Assembly (NCBI GenBank): GCA_965203435.1
Contig: CBDBCU010000004.1
Coordinates: 1 to 64,000, forward strand
Length of the DNA: 64,000 nt
From: CBDBCU01 sp965203435
GTDB lineage: Bacteria; Chloroflexota; Dehalococcoidia; Lucifugimonadales; UBA3495
Reading direction: 5' to 3'
Made by a program: the position numbers and the translations under genes. Positions 41,119-50,035 of this stretch are shown here, piece by piece. A model generated the notes under the pieces. That model worked only from the letters and a program-made list of their open reading frames with translations. It was not told the origin of the DNA and made no database searches. Positions within the stretch are counted from its first letter, which is position 1. Each line of letters starts with the position of its first letter.

Positions 41119-42177
41119 ATGAACGCGATAGACTTGCGGAGCGACACCGTAACCCATCCCACCGCGGAAATGCGGCAGGCTATGGCGGCCGCCGAGGTGG
41201 GGGATGATGTGTACGGCGAGGATCCGTCCATCAACTTGCTGGAGGAACGGGCGGCGGCTCTGCTGGGCAAGGATGCCGGCCTGCTGACGGCCAGCGGCAC
41301 GATGAGCAACCTGATTGCTGCCCTGACCTGCTGCCAGCGGGGGGATGAAATCGTGATGGGCGACCAGGCGCATATTTTCTGGAACGAATCGGCCGGGGTG
41401 TCGGCTTTGGCCGGGGCGCAGGTGCGCTTGGTGCCCAATGACGCCCAGGGCCGTATTGCCGCCCCGGATTTGGCCGCCGCCATCCGGCCGCCGGGCAATG
41501 TGCATACGCCGCCGACCACCCTGGTTTGTCTGGAAAATACCCACAATCGCTGTAGCGGCGGCGTACTGACGCCGCAGGATACCCGGCAAGCGGCTGAAGT
41601 AGCCCACGCCGCCGGAGCGCAAGTTCATCTGGACGGGGCGCGGCTGTTCAATGCCGCCGTAGCCCTGGAAGTGCCGGCCGCCGCCCTGGTTCAGGATGTG
41701 GATTCGGTCTCTTTCTGCCTGTCCAAGGCCCTGAGCTGCCCGGTGGGCTCGGTGCTGTGCGGCAGCGCCGAGTTTATCGGCCAGGCCCGGCGTTGGCGCA
41801 AGATGCTTGGCGGCGGGATGCGGCAGGCCGGAGTATTAGCCGCCGCCGGCCTGGTCGCCCTGGATACGATGATTGAACGGCTGGCCGACGACCACGCCAA
41901 CGCCCGCCGCCTGGCCCAGGGCTTAGCGGCCATCGACGGCTTGAGCCTTGACCCGGAGCAGGTTTCGACCAATATCGTCATTTTTGAGATTGCGCCGACG
42001 GTAGGGACGGCCGGGGAAGTAATGGCGGCGCTGGCGGCGGCCGGGGTCAAAGTTACGCCCTCCCGGGATCAATCCCTGCGGATGGTAACGCACCGCCACA
42101 TCACCGCGGCGGATGTAGAGGAAGCCTTGACCCGAGTGCGGCGGGTAGTCGGGGAACTGCGGGATGGGCGGCGGTAA
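41119..42177 (+). CDS. ltaE: Low-specificity L-threonine aldolase
   Basis: The 352-residue PLP enzyme begins NAIDLRSDTVTHPTAEMRQA. It shows GDDVYGEDPSINLLEE, the PLP-phosphate region LLTASGTMSNLIA, the Asp and Arg in VHLDGARLFNAA, and the Schiff-base lysine in FCLSKALSCPVGS. It splits threonine or allo-threonine to glycine and acetaldehyde. The start is 3 bases after the nuclease gene stop with GGGAG upstream, so it is probably read through from the restriction cassette; whether that has meaning is unclear. Confidence 0.93.
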   Translation: MNAIDLRSDTVTHPTAEMRQAMAAAEVGDDVYGEDPSINLLEERAAALLGKDAGLLTASGTMSNLIAALTCCQRGDEIVMGDQAHIFWNESAGVSALAGAQVRLVPNDAQGRIAAPDLAAAIRPPGNVHTPPTTLVCLENTHNRCSGGVLTPQDTRQAAEVAHAAGAQVHLDGARLFNAAVALEVPAAALVQDVDSVSFCLSKALSCPVGSVLCGSAEFIGQARRWRKMLGGGMRQAGVLAAAGLVALDTMIERLADDHANARRLAQGLAAIDGLSLDPEQVSTNIVIFEIAPTVGTAGEVMAALAAAGVKVTPSRDQSLRMVTHRHITAADVEEALTRVRRVVGELRDGRR

Positions 42178-42191
42178 GAGTTGGGTGTCAG

Positions 42192-42467
42192 TCAGCTTTC
42201 CCGCGCCCATTGCACGGCGTCGGCTATATCCTGTTCGGTCAGGCCCTGGGCGGCAATCTTTGCCCAGGCATCCTTGACGGAGCCGGGCGGCACCGGCGTA
42301 AGAATAATCCTTTCTCCCTCGTCGACTACCGTAAAGCAGGTTACTTCCGGGTAGGCGGCCATCAGGGAGTCGGGCAGGATCAGCTGATTGCCGGCGGTCA
42401 GGATGGCAACTTCCGAGGCCAGGTCGGTAGCAGGTTGGGCCGGCTTGACTTTGGCTGGGGCGCGCAT
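42192..42467 (-). CDS. AbrB/MazE-like antitoxin-type regulator, no toxin adjacent
   Basis: The 91-residue protein contains a SpoVT-AbrB-like swapped-hairpin segment (VAILTAGNQLILPDSLMAAY, TCFTVVDEGERIILTPV). A helical C-terminus ending DIADAVQWARES follows, usual for antitoxins that bind a PIN toxin. The ATG has GGAGGAAAG upstream. No PIN or MazF gene follows on this strand; the downstream neighbour is the convergent threonine aldolase. It is an orphan, either solitary regulator or remnant. A TATAAT-like -10 lies at 42529-42534 on its strand. Confidence 0.7.
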   Translation of the reverse strand: MRAPAKVKPAQPATDLASEVAILTAGNQLILPDSLMAAYPEVTCFTVVDEGERIILTPVPPGSVKDAWAKIAAQGLTEQDIADAVQWARES

Positions 42468-42615
42468 TGCGGCTTTCCTCCGGGTCGGGCTTGGGCCGCC
42501 GGCGTTGCCGGCAAGGTTAGAATAACATATTATACCCCTTGCCTTTGTCAGGCAATAGGCTACTAAAGTCCGATTGCCGCATATCCTATCCCATTCCACC
42601 CTAGGAGGCTTGCCA

Positions 42616-43206
42616 ATGGCGGAATTCAGCTTTAACCGGGACACCACCGCCCTGCTTATTGCCGATTTTTATGGGGATGTGCTGAATACCCTGCCCCATG
42701 CGGTCGAGCGGGAGGTAGTGACCAAGACCCAGGAATTGCAGCAGGCGGCGCGGACGGCCGGATTGCTGGTCTGCTATTCCGCTACCGTCTTTCGGCCGGG
42801 CTACCCGGAAATCAGCCCGCGCAACAAGACCTTCAGCCAGCGCAAAGCCTCGGGCGCGCCGGCGATAGCCGACCCGCTACAAGTAATCCACCCGGCGGTA
42901 CAGCCGCGGGAGGGGGAAGTGGTGGTCGGCAAACACCGGGTCAATGCCCTGTACGGCACCGACCTGGATCTGACCCTGCGGGCCAACAATGTGGATACCC
43001 TAATCCTGCTGGGCTATGCGACCAGCGGGGTAGTGCTGTCCACCACCCGCTACGCCGCCGATGCCGACTATCGGCTGTTCATTGTGGCCGACTGCTGCGC
43101 CGATGCCGATGGGGAAGTTCACGACTTTTTGACGCAGCGCATCTTTCCCCGCCAGGCGGAAGTGGTCAGCGCGGCGGAAGTTATGGCGGCGTTGGCGGCG
43201 GGTTAG
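42616..43206 (+). CDS. Isochorismatase-like hydrolase lacking the nucleophile Cys
   Basis: The 196-residue protein has the isochorismatase/cysteine hydrolase fold: TALLIADFYGDVLN with the catalytic Asp, VVVGKHRVNALYGTDL with the Lys, and the cis-peptide region LLGYATSGVVLSTTRYA. In nicotinamidase-like members the last motif has a Cys; here it is Val, as in true isochorismatases that use only Asp and Lys. This makes amidase activity unlikely. AGGAGG lies 7 bases before the ATG. It is a single-gene unit. Confidence 0.85.
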   Translation: MAEFSFNRDTTALLIADFYGDVLNTLPHAVEREVVTKTQELQQAARTAGLLVCYSATVFRPGYPEISPRNKTFSQRKASGAPAIADPLQVIHPAVQPREGEVVVGKHRVNALYGTDLDLTLRANNVDTLILLGYATSGVVLSTTRYAADADYRLFIVADCCADADGEVHDFLTQRIFPRQAEVVSAAEVMAALAAG

Positions 43207-43228
43207 CCGGATGGGATGGCGGGGAACC

Positions 43229-43354
43229 GGATTCAAACATGGATAGACAGGATAGACAGGATTCTATATCTGCCGAGAACGGTTGTTGCCGACCAGTACC
43301 ATTCTAATCAGACACCCAAAATCCTGTTAATCCTGTCTATCCATGTTTGAATCC
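43229..43354. repeat. Composite inverted repeat, GGATTCAAACATGGATA type
   Basis: 35-bp arms (43229-43263 and 43320-43354) are reverse complements with two mismatches, each containing the 10-bp direct unit AGACAGGATA. The spacer holds an AGAACGGTTGTTG...TACCATTCT dyad shared with the copy at ~27.9 kb. Confidence 0.85.
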
Positions 43355-43383
43355 GTCTCCCCCTTGGGCGGGAAGGACGATTT

Positions 43384-44724
43384 CTAGGGCGGCTTTTCCT
43401 CACCACCATCCCCCCACCACTGTTCCAGCCGGGCGGCGATTTCCCTTTCCTGTCCCTCGGTGGACGGGTGGTAGTAGCGGCGATCCTGTAGGGATGGCGG
43501 CAGGTATTCCTGGGCGACAAAGTGGCCGGGATGGTCGTGGGCGTAGCGGTAGCCCTTGCCATAGTCCATTTCCCGCATCAAGCCGGTTACAGCATTCCGC
43601 AAATGCAGCGGCACCGGGTCATTAGGCTGCTGCCGCACATCCTGCAAAGCCCGCTCCAGGGCCATATAAGCGGCGTTGCTTTTTGGGGCCGTCGCCAAAT
43701 AAACGGTAGCCTCAGCCAAGGGGATACGGCCCTCCGGCATCCCGAGGAAGTGGACGGCTTGCTGCGCCGCCACCGCCACCGGCAAAGCCTGCGGCGCCGC
43801 CAGTCCAATATCCTCCGCGGCCAGGATGACCAGCCGGCGGGCAATGAACAAGGGATCCTCTCCCGATTCAATCATCCGAGCCAGCCAGTAGAGGGCGCCG
43901 TCCGGCGACGACCCGCGCACCGATTTGATAAAGGCGGAAATGGTGTCGTAGTGGCCCTCGCCGGCCTTGTCATAGAGCGGCGAGCGTCTTTGCAGGGCGT
44001 CGGAAATCAGTTCCAGGGTAAGGATGCGGCGGCCCTGATTGTCCGGAGCGGCGGCAAAGGCGGCGGTTTCCAAAGCATTCAGGGCGACCCGGGCATCGCC
44101 GTTGGCGATATTGACCAGATGCTCCAAGGCCGCCGCCGCCAGTTCGGCATTGAGACCGCCCAAACCCCGCTCCCCATCGGCCAAGGCGCTGTGGACGATG
44201 GCGGCGACCTGCTCGGCGGTCAGGGATTGCAGGGTGAAAACCCGGCAGCGGGACAGCAGGGGGGCGTTGACCTCAAAGGAGGGGTTTTCGGTGGTAGCGC
44301 CGATAAAGGTAACGGAACCATCCTCAATATGCGGCAGGATTACATCCTGCTGGGCTTTGTTGAAACGATGGATTTCATCCACGAACAGGATGGTGCGGCG
44401 CTGGTACATTCCCAGGCCCTCTTTGGCCGCGGCCACAATGCGGCGCAGGTCGGCCACGCCGGAAGTGACGGCGCTGACCGGCTCAAAGGGGGCTTGAGTG
44501 GCCCCGGCTACCAGACGGGCTAAAGTGGTTTTGCCGCTGCCCGGCGGCCCCCACAAAATCAGAGAGGGCAGGCGGTCGGCGGCGATGGCCCGGCGCAAAA
44601 CCCGTTCCGGGCCGAGGATATGCTCCTGGCCGACGAATTCGGCAAAGCTGCGGGGCCGCATCCGTTCCGCCAAGGGCGCTTCCGCCCCGGCCTGCTGCCA
44701 GCGATTGTGGTCAAAAAGGGACAT
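43384..44724 (-). CDS. rarA: Replication-associated recombination protein RarA (MgsA)
   Basis: The 446-residue AAA+ protein begins with a zinc-less N-terminus, then RMRPRSFAEFVGQEHILGP, Walker A LILWGPPGSGKTTLAR, Walker B ILFVDEIHRFNKAQQD, sensor 1 FIGATTENPSFEVNAPLLSR and the family-specific C-terminal part (SAFIKSVRGSSPDGALYWLA, YPHD-like RYAHDHPGHFVAQEYLP). RarA is a tetrameric ATPase acting at stalled replication forks. The length fits the family. It lies 42 bases downstream of a small membrane-protein gene on the same strand. Confidence 0.95.
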   Translation of the reverse strand: MSLFDHNRWQQAGAEAPLAERMRPRSFAEFVGQEHILGPERVLRRAIAADRLPSLILWGPPGSGKTTLARLVAGATQAPFEPVSAVTSGVADLRRIVAAAKEGLGMYQRRTILFVDEIHRFNKAQQDVILPHIEDGSVTFIGATTENPSFEVNAPLLSRCRVFTLQSLTAEQVAAIVHSALADGERGLGGLNAELAAAALEHLVNIANGDARVALNALETAAFAAAPDNQGRRILTLELISDALQRRSPLYDKAGEGHYDTISAFIKSVRGSSPDGALYWLARMIESGEDPLFIARRLVILAAEDIGLAAPQALPVAVAAQQAVHFLGMPEGRIPLAEATVYLATAPKSNAAYMALERALQDVRQQPNDPVPLHLRNAVTGLMREMDYGKGYRYAHDHPGHFVAQEYLPPSLQDRRYYHPSTEGQEREIAARLEQWWGDGGEEKPP

Positions 44725-44766
44725 CAGCTTTTTCCGGGAGGGCGGGGCCAGGGCGTAAATTCCCGG

Positions 44767-45252
44767 CTAACCCGATTGCGCCTGGCCGGGACCTTTCCCG
44801 TTGTACGGCGCATCTCCCTTGCCCAGCCAGTCCTGGAGCCGCTCCGCCACCGTCTCCGGATTATCCGCCAAGAGCCGCCGCAGCTCCGCCCGCACCTCGG
44901 CATCCCTCTCCTCGCGCCCCTCGACCCGGCCTTCCCCGCGCCCCTTTTCCACGCCCTCCTCCAGCCCATCCTCGCGGCCGGCGGCGTAACGCTTCGCCAG
45001 AAAGGTCTCTCCAAACACCTTGACCACCTCCGGGGAATAGATGACTATGGCAATCCCCACCGCCGCCGTCGCCGCCGTTACGGTGATGACATCCTTATAC
45101 AGGTCGTAATAGGGCCGGCCGGTCCAGTCTTGCCCCGTCCAGACCAGGTAAAAGTTCACCGCCAGCGACAGCACTCCGATAACGCTGGACAGCAGGACTT
45201 TCCCGCCCTCCCGCAACGCCCGCAGCAACCGCCGCCCTTTTCCTCTTGGCAT
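44767..45252 (-). CDS. Small two-helix membrane protein with charged C-terminal coil
   Basis: The 161-residue product has two predicted membrane segments (VLLSSVIGVLSLAVNFYLVW and VITVTAATAAVGIAIVI). A highly charged tail follows, REDGLEEGVEKGRGEGRVEG, of the type seen in Rpn/PD-(D/E)XK transposase-like proteins and other low-complexity linkers. I do not recognise a family for the whole. The ATG at 45252 has GGAG 11 bases upstream; a TTG two codons earlier is possible. It precedes rarA on the same strand. Confidence 0.6.
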   Translation of the reverse strand: MPRGKGRRLLRALREGGKVLLSSVIGVLSLAVNFYLVWTGQDWTGRPYYDLYKDVITVTAATAAVGIAIVIYSPEVVKVFGETFLAKRYAAGREDGLEEGVEKGRGEGRVEGREERDAEVRAELRRLLADNPETVAERLQDWLGKGDAPYNGKGPGQAQSG

Positions 45253-45318
45253 CGGCAATTTTACTCCTTTCCGGCGGGGAATGCAAACTTGCCGCCCGCC
45301 CGATTTTCTTATCCCCGC

Positions 45319-47367
45319 CTACCGGCCATAAGTTATGGCGGCGTCCCCCTGCCATAGCGGGTTGCCCTCCGGCCCCAGCTGGCCGGTGCGGATAGCCGCC
45401 AGGGGATAGTTGGGCAGCCGCCGGGCCGCCACGCACCTACCCTCGCCCTGCCAACTGTATTCGCTGAAAGAGAAATCCCAATTCGCAAAGCCGTGTTCCC
45501 AGCGCTCCACCGGCAGGAAACCGGTATCCGCCGGCGTCAAGTGCAGAAAAATCAGCGATTCCCGATCCGCCGGGTTGCAATCCGCCTTGAGGTAAAACAG
45601 CCAATCCTCCGGCGGATTAGTCCCCAGGTCGGTATAGCGATAGACGGCAAAATCGTCCTCAATCAGCGGCGGGCCGGCTTGCGCCAAGATCCAATCGTCC
45701 AGATAGCCGGCGGTAGCCGCGCCACCCGGATAAAGAAATATCCGCCGATTTTCCGGGGTCAAGGTCGGGATTCCATCCAACCGCAAAGGCAGGATTAGAA
45801 ATTCGGCAGCGGCCGGCTTAACCCGTATGCTGCGGAATAGATAATGGGACACCGCAACATTGATTTCGGGAAAGCGGCCGTTGTAAGCCACGGTATGCCC
45901 GTCCGTTATAGCGTGGATGGTCTCAAAATCGGCAATAGCCAAATCCCGCACTTCGGCAACGATTTCGGTATAGCCGACTTGGGCCATCCGAAAGCTGGAC
46001 AAGCCAAAAATCAGCAGGGCCAGGGCGGCCAAGGCCATGATAAAGCGCCGGCCGCCGGGACGGCTCAAATACACCAGCAGCAGGGATAAAGCGGCCAGGG
46101 GTATGCCGGTGTAAATCACCGCCTCGAAATAGTGATAGGCGACGCTGTGGCGTACCAGAATAGCCCAGCAAAACCCGGAGAAAATCAGGGTGGCCCACAG
46201 CATCTTATGCCGGGCCAAGGCCAAGCCGCCCAGGGCCAAAGCGGTAGCCGCCAAGCCCAGGATTGCGCCCAGGGCCATCGATTCCTCGCGCGGAAACTCC
46301 CCCAAGTCATTGAAAAAGCCGGGCAGGGCGCTGGTATAGCCGGGCAGAGCGTAAGGCGTAGCCATTCCCCCAATGCGGTAAAACTGCTGCTGCCAGTAAT
46401 TCCACCCGCCCCCGGGAAAGAAGTTGTCCGGCCGCGGATTGGGATTCAAGGACAGCCGCCGCTGCATCGAGTCGAAAGAGGCCAGTTCGGTCAACCCGAC
46501 TTCGCCGCGCATTACCCGATATTCGTTGGCAAAGTTGAAACTTAGCAGGGCAACGCCGAATAGCAGGGTTGCCGCGCCCAGGATCAAATAGCGGCTGCGG
46601 AATAGTTGGAACAGCGCCGCCCGGATCCGGATCCCGGGAGAAAATTCCCGGTTCAGGGAACGCGCCCGGATAAGTTCGCTGATTAGCCCCAGCAAGATAA
46701 AGGGGCCAAGCAGGGCATAGACGTGCCAGCCCAGCAGCAGAGCCACGCCGCTTTTGACCAGCAGCTGCCGGAAACGACCCTCCTGTACGAACAAGACCAT
46801 CCCATGAAAGGTCAGCATCACGCCGAAAAAGTCCAGCCCGATTTCGGTGGCGATCGTATCGTTGGAATAGAGCCAGTAGGGGGAGGCAAAGGTCAACAGG
46901 GCGGCGATGAGGGCAATCCAGCGCTGGCCGGTCAGCCGACTCAGGGACAAATAAGCCAGGGTCGCCGCCCCGGCGAAAGCCAGCAGCATCAAAAGCCGGG
47001 CCGAGTAAAGCTGCGCCCCGGTATTGCCCTCAAAGGGCCAAGTGAACAGCTTAATCAGCAGGTAGCCGCCCACCGGAAAGCGGTTATACAGGCTATAAGT
47101 GATGTCCCCGTCGGCGTTGCGGCCGCGGCGGTAGAACCCCAGGAAACCCTTTTCCCAGGCCATATTGTCGGCCACGGCCAGATAGATAGCGCTGACGCCA
47201 TCGTGGTGGCTGGGCCGGTATAAACTGCCCCGGTCGTTGCTGAACAGAAACGCCGTAGCCAAAGCCAACAGCAGCAGCACCAGCGGCAGCCAAGCCGATC
47301 CGCCGGCCGCGCGGATCCGGCCAAGCCAATAGGCCGGCGCTAATCGGGCGGTCAAAGCAGCTTTCAT
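45319..47367 (-). CDS. GT-C-like membrane protein, array member A
   Basis: The 682-residue protein has about ten hydrophobic helices after a short N-terminus (WLPLVLLLLALATAFLFSND). The first external loop carries SHHDGVSAIYLAVADNMAWE and YNRFPVGGYLLIKL, compatible with the acidic first loop of GT-C glycosyltransferases (PMT/ArnT-like). A soluble C-terminal part has TPENRRIFLYPGG, NPPEDWLFYLK, FLHLTP and finally RCVAARRLPNYPLAAIRTGQ. Three paralogues follow in tandem. It probably transfers a sugar from a lipid carrier on the outer face; the donor and acceptor are unknown. Confidence 0.72.
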   Translation of the reverse strand: MKAALTARLAPAYWLGRIRAAGGSAWLPLVLLLLALATAFLFSNDRGSLYRPSHHDGVSAIYLAVADNMAWEKGFLGFYRRGRNADGDITYSLYNRFPVGGYLLIKLFTWPFEGNTGAQLYSARLLMLLAFAGAATLAYLSLSRLTGQRWIALIAALLTFASPYWLYSNDTIATEIGLDFFGVMLTFHGMVLFVQEGRFRQLLVKSGVALLLGWHVYALLGPFILLGLISELIRARSLNREFSPGIRIRAALFQLFRSRYLILGAATLLFGVALLSFNFANEYRVMRGEVGLTELASFDSMQRRLSLNPNPRPDNFFPGGGWNYWQQQFYRIGGMATPYALPGYTSALPGFFNDLGEFPREESMALGAILGLAATALALGGLALARHKMLWATLIFSGFCWAILVRHSVAYHYFEAVIYTGIPLAALSLLLVYLSRPGGRRFIMALAALALLIFGLSSFRMAQVGYTEIVAEVRDLAIADFETIHAITDGHTVAYNGRFPEINVAVSHYLFRSIRVKPAAAEFLILPLRLDGIPTLTPENRRIFLYPGGAATAGYLDDWILAQAGPPLIEDDFAVYRYTDLGTNPPEDWLFYLKADCNPADRESLIFLHLTPADTGFLPVERWEHGFANWDFSFSEYSWQGEGRCVAARRLPNYPLAAIRTGQLGPEGNPLWQGDAAITYGR

Positions 47368-47532
47368 ATCGGGGGACAATTCCTCGAGCCGGCGGCCGCG
47401 GCCGGCCGCCGGTAGGGGATGGCAAGGGCCTAATTTCCCGGCAATTATACCGCCCCGGGGCGGGTTCTGTCATCCTTTAATCCTGACCAACTCAGGACAA
47501 TCCCATATAGAACCGTCCTTGCCGCAGTCCCC

Positions 47533-47725
47533 TTTGCCGTCATCCCCGCGCCCCCCTACCGTCCTTCCCGCGCCCCCCTACCGTCCTTCCCGCCGCATCT
47601 CTACCGTCATAGCAGCGTCCCCCACCGTCATTCCCGCGTAAGCGGGAATCCCGAAAAGCCGGATGGGTAGTGTGCCGGTCTTTGGCAATACCGTTCGGGA
47701 TTCCCGCTTACGCGGGAATGACGGT
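47533..47725. repeat. Tandem CTACCGTCCTTCCCGC units plus a perfect 32-bp inverted repeat
   Basis: Three partial arm copies (47533-47600) precede a full hairpin with exact 32-bp arms at 47624-47655 and 47694-47725. This fills most of the 385-bp gap between array members A and B; no gene is seen there. Confidence 0.85.
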
Positions 47726-47752
47726 AGAAAGGGGCGGGTATGACAGTAGGGA

Positions 47753-49777
47753 CTACGGCAAATCACCTTTCCCGGCCCACAGCGGGCTGCCGTCGGCCCT
47801 GACCTGGCCGGTGTGGATGGTTGCAATCGGATAATCGGGCAGTTGCTGGGCGGCTACGCACCGTTCCCCGGTCTGCCAACGATAAAACCGGAAAGAAAAA
47901 TCCAGGTTGTCAAAGCCGTGTTGCCAGCGTTCCGGCGGCAGTTGGCCGACGGATTCCGGCGTCAAGTGCAGAAAGAACCGGGCCGCCTGGTCGGCCGCGC
48001 TGCACCCCCCCTTGACATAGAACAGCCAATCCTCCGGCGGATTAGTCTGGCGGTCGGTGTAGCGATAGACGGCCCAATCCTTGTCAATCAGCGGCGGGCC
48101 GGCCGGGGCCAGAATCCAATCCTCCATATAGCCGGCAGTAGCCGCGCCGCCCGGATAAAGGAATATCCGCCGATTTTCCGGGGTCAAAGTTGGGATTCCC
48201 GCTAACCGCAAAGGCAGGATTAAAAAGTCGGCGCTGGCGGCCGGCCGCGCCCCAATACTCCGGCGCAGATAGTGGGACACTACCACGGAAATATCGGGAA
48301 ACTGCCCGTTATAAGCGACGGTATGACCTTCGGTTAGCGGGTAAATCGCCTGAAAGTCGGCCATCGCCAAATCCCGGACTTCGGCAACGCTTTCCGCATA
48401 GCCGACCGGCGCCATCTGATAAGCCGACCAGCCAAATACCAGCATCGCCAGGGCGGCTAGGGCGACGATAAAGCGGCGGCCGCCGCCGGAACGATTCAGG
48501 TACAACAGCAGCAGCGACCCAGCGGTCAAAGGTATGCCGGTGTAAAAGACCGCCTCAAAGTAATGAAAGGCCACATTGTACCGCACCAGAACGGCCCAGC
48601 AAAACCCGGATAGCGCCAGGGTGGCCCAAAGGCGCTTATGCCCGGCCCGGGCCAATCCCAGCAGGGCCAAAGCGGTAACGGCTAAGCCCAGCAGGAGGTA
48701 ATGGGCCTGGACTTTTTCCCGGGGAACTTCCCCTTGGTCATTGAAATAGCCGGGCAGGGCATAGGGCGTAGCCATTTTCCCGATGCGGTGGAACTGCCGC
48801 CCCCAGTAATCTACCCAGCCCCCGGGAAAGAAAGTGTCCCCCTCCCGATTATAAGAGGAAAGCCGCCGCTGCATCGCATTGAAAGAGGGCAGGTCGGTCA
48901 CCCCCCTTTCCCCTTGCAAAACCCGATATTCGTTGACCCCGTTGAAACTCAGCAAAGCCAAGCCGAATAGCAGGCTTGCCAGTCCCAGGGTCAGGTAGCG
49001 GCTGCGGAATAGTTGAGACAAAACGGCGCGGCTCCGGATCCCGGGCGCGGCGGCCGGGGCTAGGGAGCGCGCCCGGATCAGTTCGCCGGCCAGTCCCACC
49101 GCAACAAAAACCCCAATCAGGGCATAAACGTGCCAGCCCAGCAGCAGGGCCAGGCAACTTTTCATCAGCAACTGCCGAAAGCGCCCCTCCTGCACGAACA
49201 GTGCCATCCCATGAAAGACCAGCATCCCGCCGAAAAAGTCCAACCCGATTTCGGTGGACACCATATCATTGGAATAAAGCCAGTAGGGGGAGGCAAAGGT
49301 CAACAGGGTGGCGGTCAGGGCAATCCAGCGCTGGCCGGTCAGCCGGCATAGGGATAAATATGCCAAGACCGCCGCCGCCGCGAAAGCCAGCAGCATCAAA
49401 AGCCGGGCCGCGTAAATCTGCGCCGGGAAATCGCCGTCGAAGGGCTGGATGAACAGCTTAATCAGCAGGTAGCCGCCGACCGGAAAGCGGTTATACAGGC
49501 TATAAACGGCGGCCCCGTCCGCATCCTGCCAGCGGCGGTAAAAGCCCAGGAAACCCTTTTCCCAGGCCATATTATGGGCTACCGCCAGATGGTCAGAGGT
49601 TAAAGCGCTGTGGTAACTTACCCGGTAGTAACCATCCCGGTCGTTGCCGAACAGAAACACCGTGGCCAGGGCCAGCAGCAGCAGGGTCAACGGCAGCCAA
49701 GCCGAATCGCCGGCCGCGCGCAACCGCCGGCCCAGCCCGGAGTCAACCGATAATCGGGCGGCCAAGGCGGCTTTCAT
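47753..49777 (-). CDS. GT-C-like membrane protein, array member B
   Basis: The 674-residue paralogue of member A keeps the same landmarks: YYRVSYHSALTSDHLAVAHN in place of the HHDG loop, YNRFPVGGYLLIKLFIQPFD, YSNDMVSTEIGLDFFGGMLV, TPENRRIFLYPGG, and the end motif FDNLDFSFRFYRW with RCVAAQQLPDYPIATIHTGQ. The start MKAALAARL at 49777 matches members A and C; a longer upstream frame is not supported. The helices are conserved and the external loops vary most. The shared C-terminal motif suggests a common substrate-binding domain. Confidence 0.72.
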   Translation of the reverse strand: MKAALAARLSVDSGLGRRLRAAGDSAWLPLTLLLLALATVFLFGNDRDGYYRVSYHSALTSDHLAVAHNMAWEKGFLGFYRRWQDADGAAVYSLYNRFPVGGYLLIKLFIQPFDGDFPAQIYAARLLMLLAFAAAAVLAYLSLCRLTGQRWIALTATLLTFASPYWLYSNDMVSTEIGLDFFGGMLVFHGMALFVQEGRFRQLLMKSCLALLLGWHVYALIGVFVAVGLAGELIRARSLAPAAAPGIRSRAVLSQLFRSRYLTLGLASLLFGLALLSFNGVNEYRVLQGERGVTDLPSFNAMQRRLSSYNREGDTFFPGGWVDYWGRQFHRIGKMATPYALPGYFNDQGEVPREKVQAHYLLLGLAVTALALLGLARAGHKRLWATLALSGFCWAVLVRYNVAFHYFEAVFYTGIPLTAGSLLLLYLNRSGGGRRFIVALAALAMLVFGWSAYQMAPVGYAESVAEVRDLAMADFQAIYPLTEGHTVAYNGQFPDISVVVSHYLRRSIGARPAASADFLILPLRLAGIPTLTPENRRIFLYPGGAATAGYMEDWILAPAGPPLIDKDWAVYRYTDRQTNPPEDWLFYVKGGCSAADQAARFFLHLTPESVGQLPPERWQHGFDNLDFSFRFYRWQTGERCVAAQQLPDYPIATIHTGQVRADGSPLWAGKGDLP

Positions 49778-49912
49778 AGCAAGGGACAATTCCTTGAGCG
49801 GCGGCGGTTGTTGGCAAGGGGGTCTAGTTGCCCGGCAATTATACCGCCCCGGCCCGGCTATGTCATTCTTTTCCTTGACCGGCAATCCTTATGTTGGGGG
49901 CTATTCATTCCG

Positions 49913-49963
49913 CTCACCCTGAACCTGTTGCAGGGTCATCCTGAACTTGTTGCAGGATGAATA
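49913..49963. repeat. Two adjacent REP palindromes
   Basis: TCACCCTGAACCTGTTGCAGGGTCA and TCATCCTGAACTTGTTGCAGGATGA lie back to back, with compensatory changes in both arms of the first, between array members B and C. Confidence 0.8.
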
Positions 49964-50035
49964 CCCCACAACCGAATGGGAGCCTTGACCGGCAATCCCT
50001 TGCCAAAGAACTCCGCAAATCCGGGGAAACCACCC

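Noticed and set aside
47533..47725. CRISPR-like repeat array
   Set aside because: The units are inverted arms with irregular spacing, unequal spacers and no cas genes; they fit dispersed hairpin elements.
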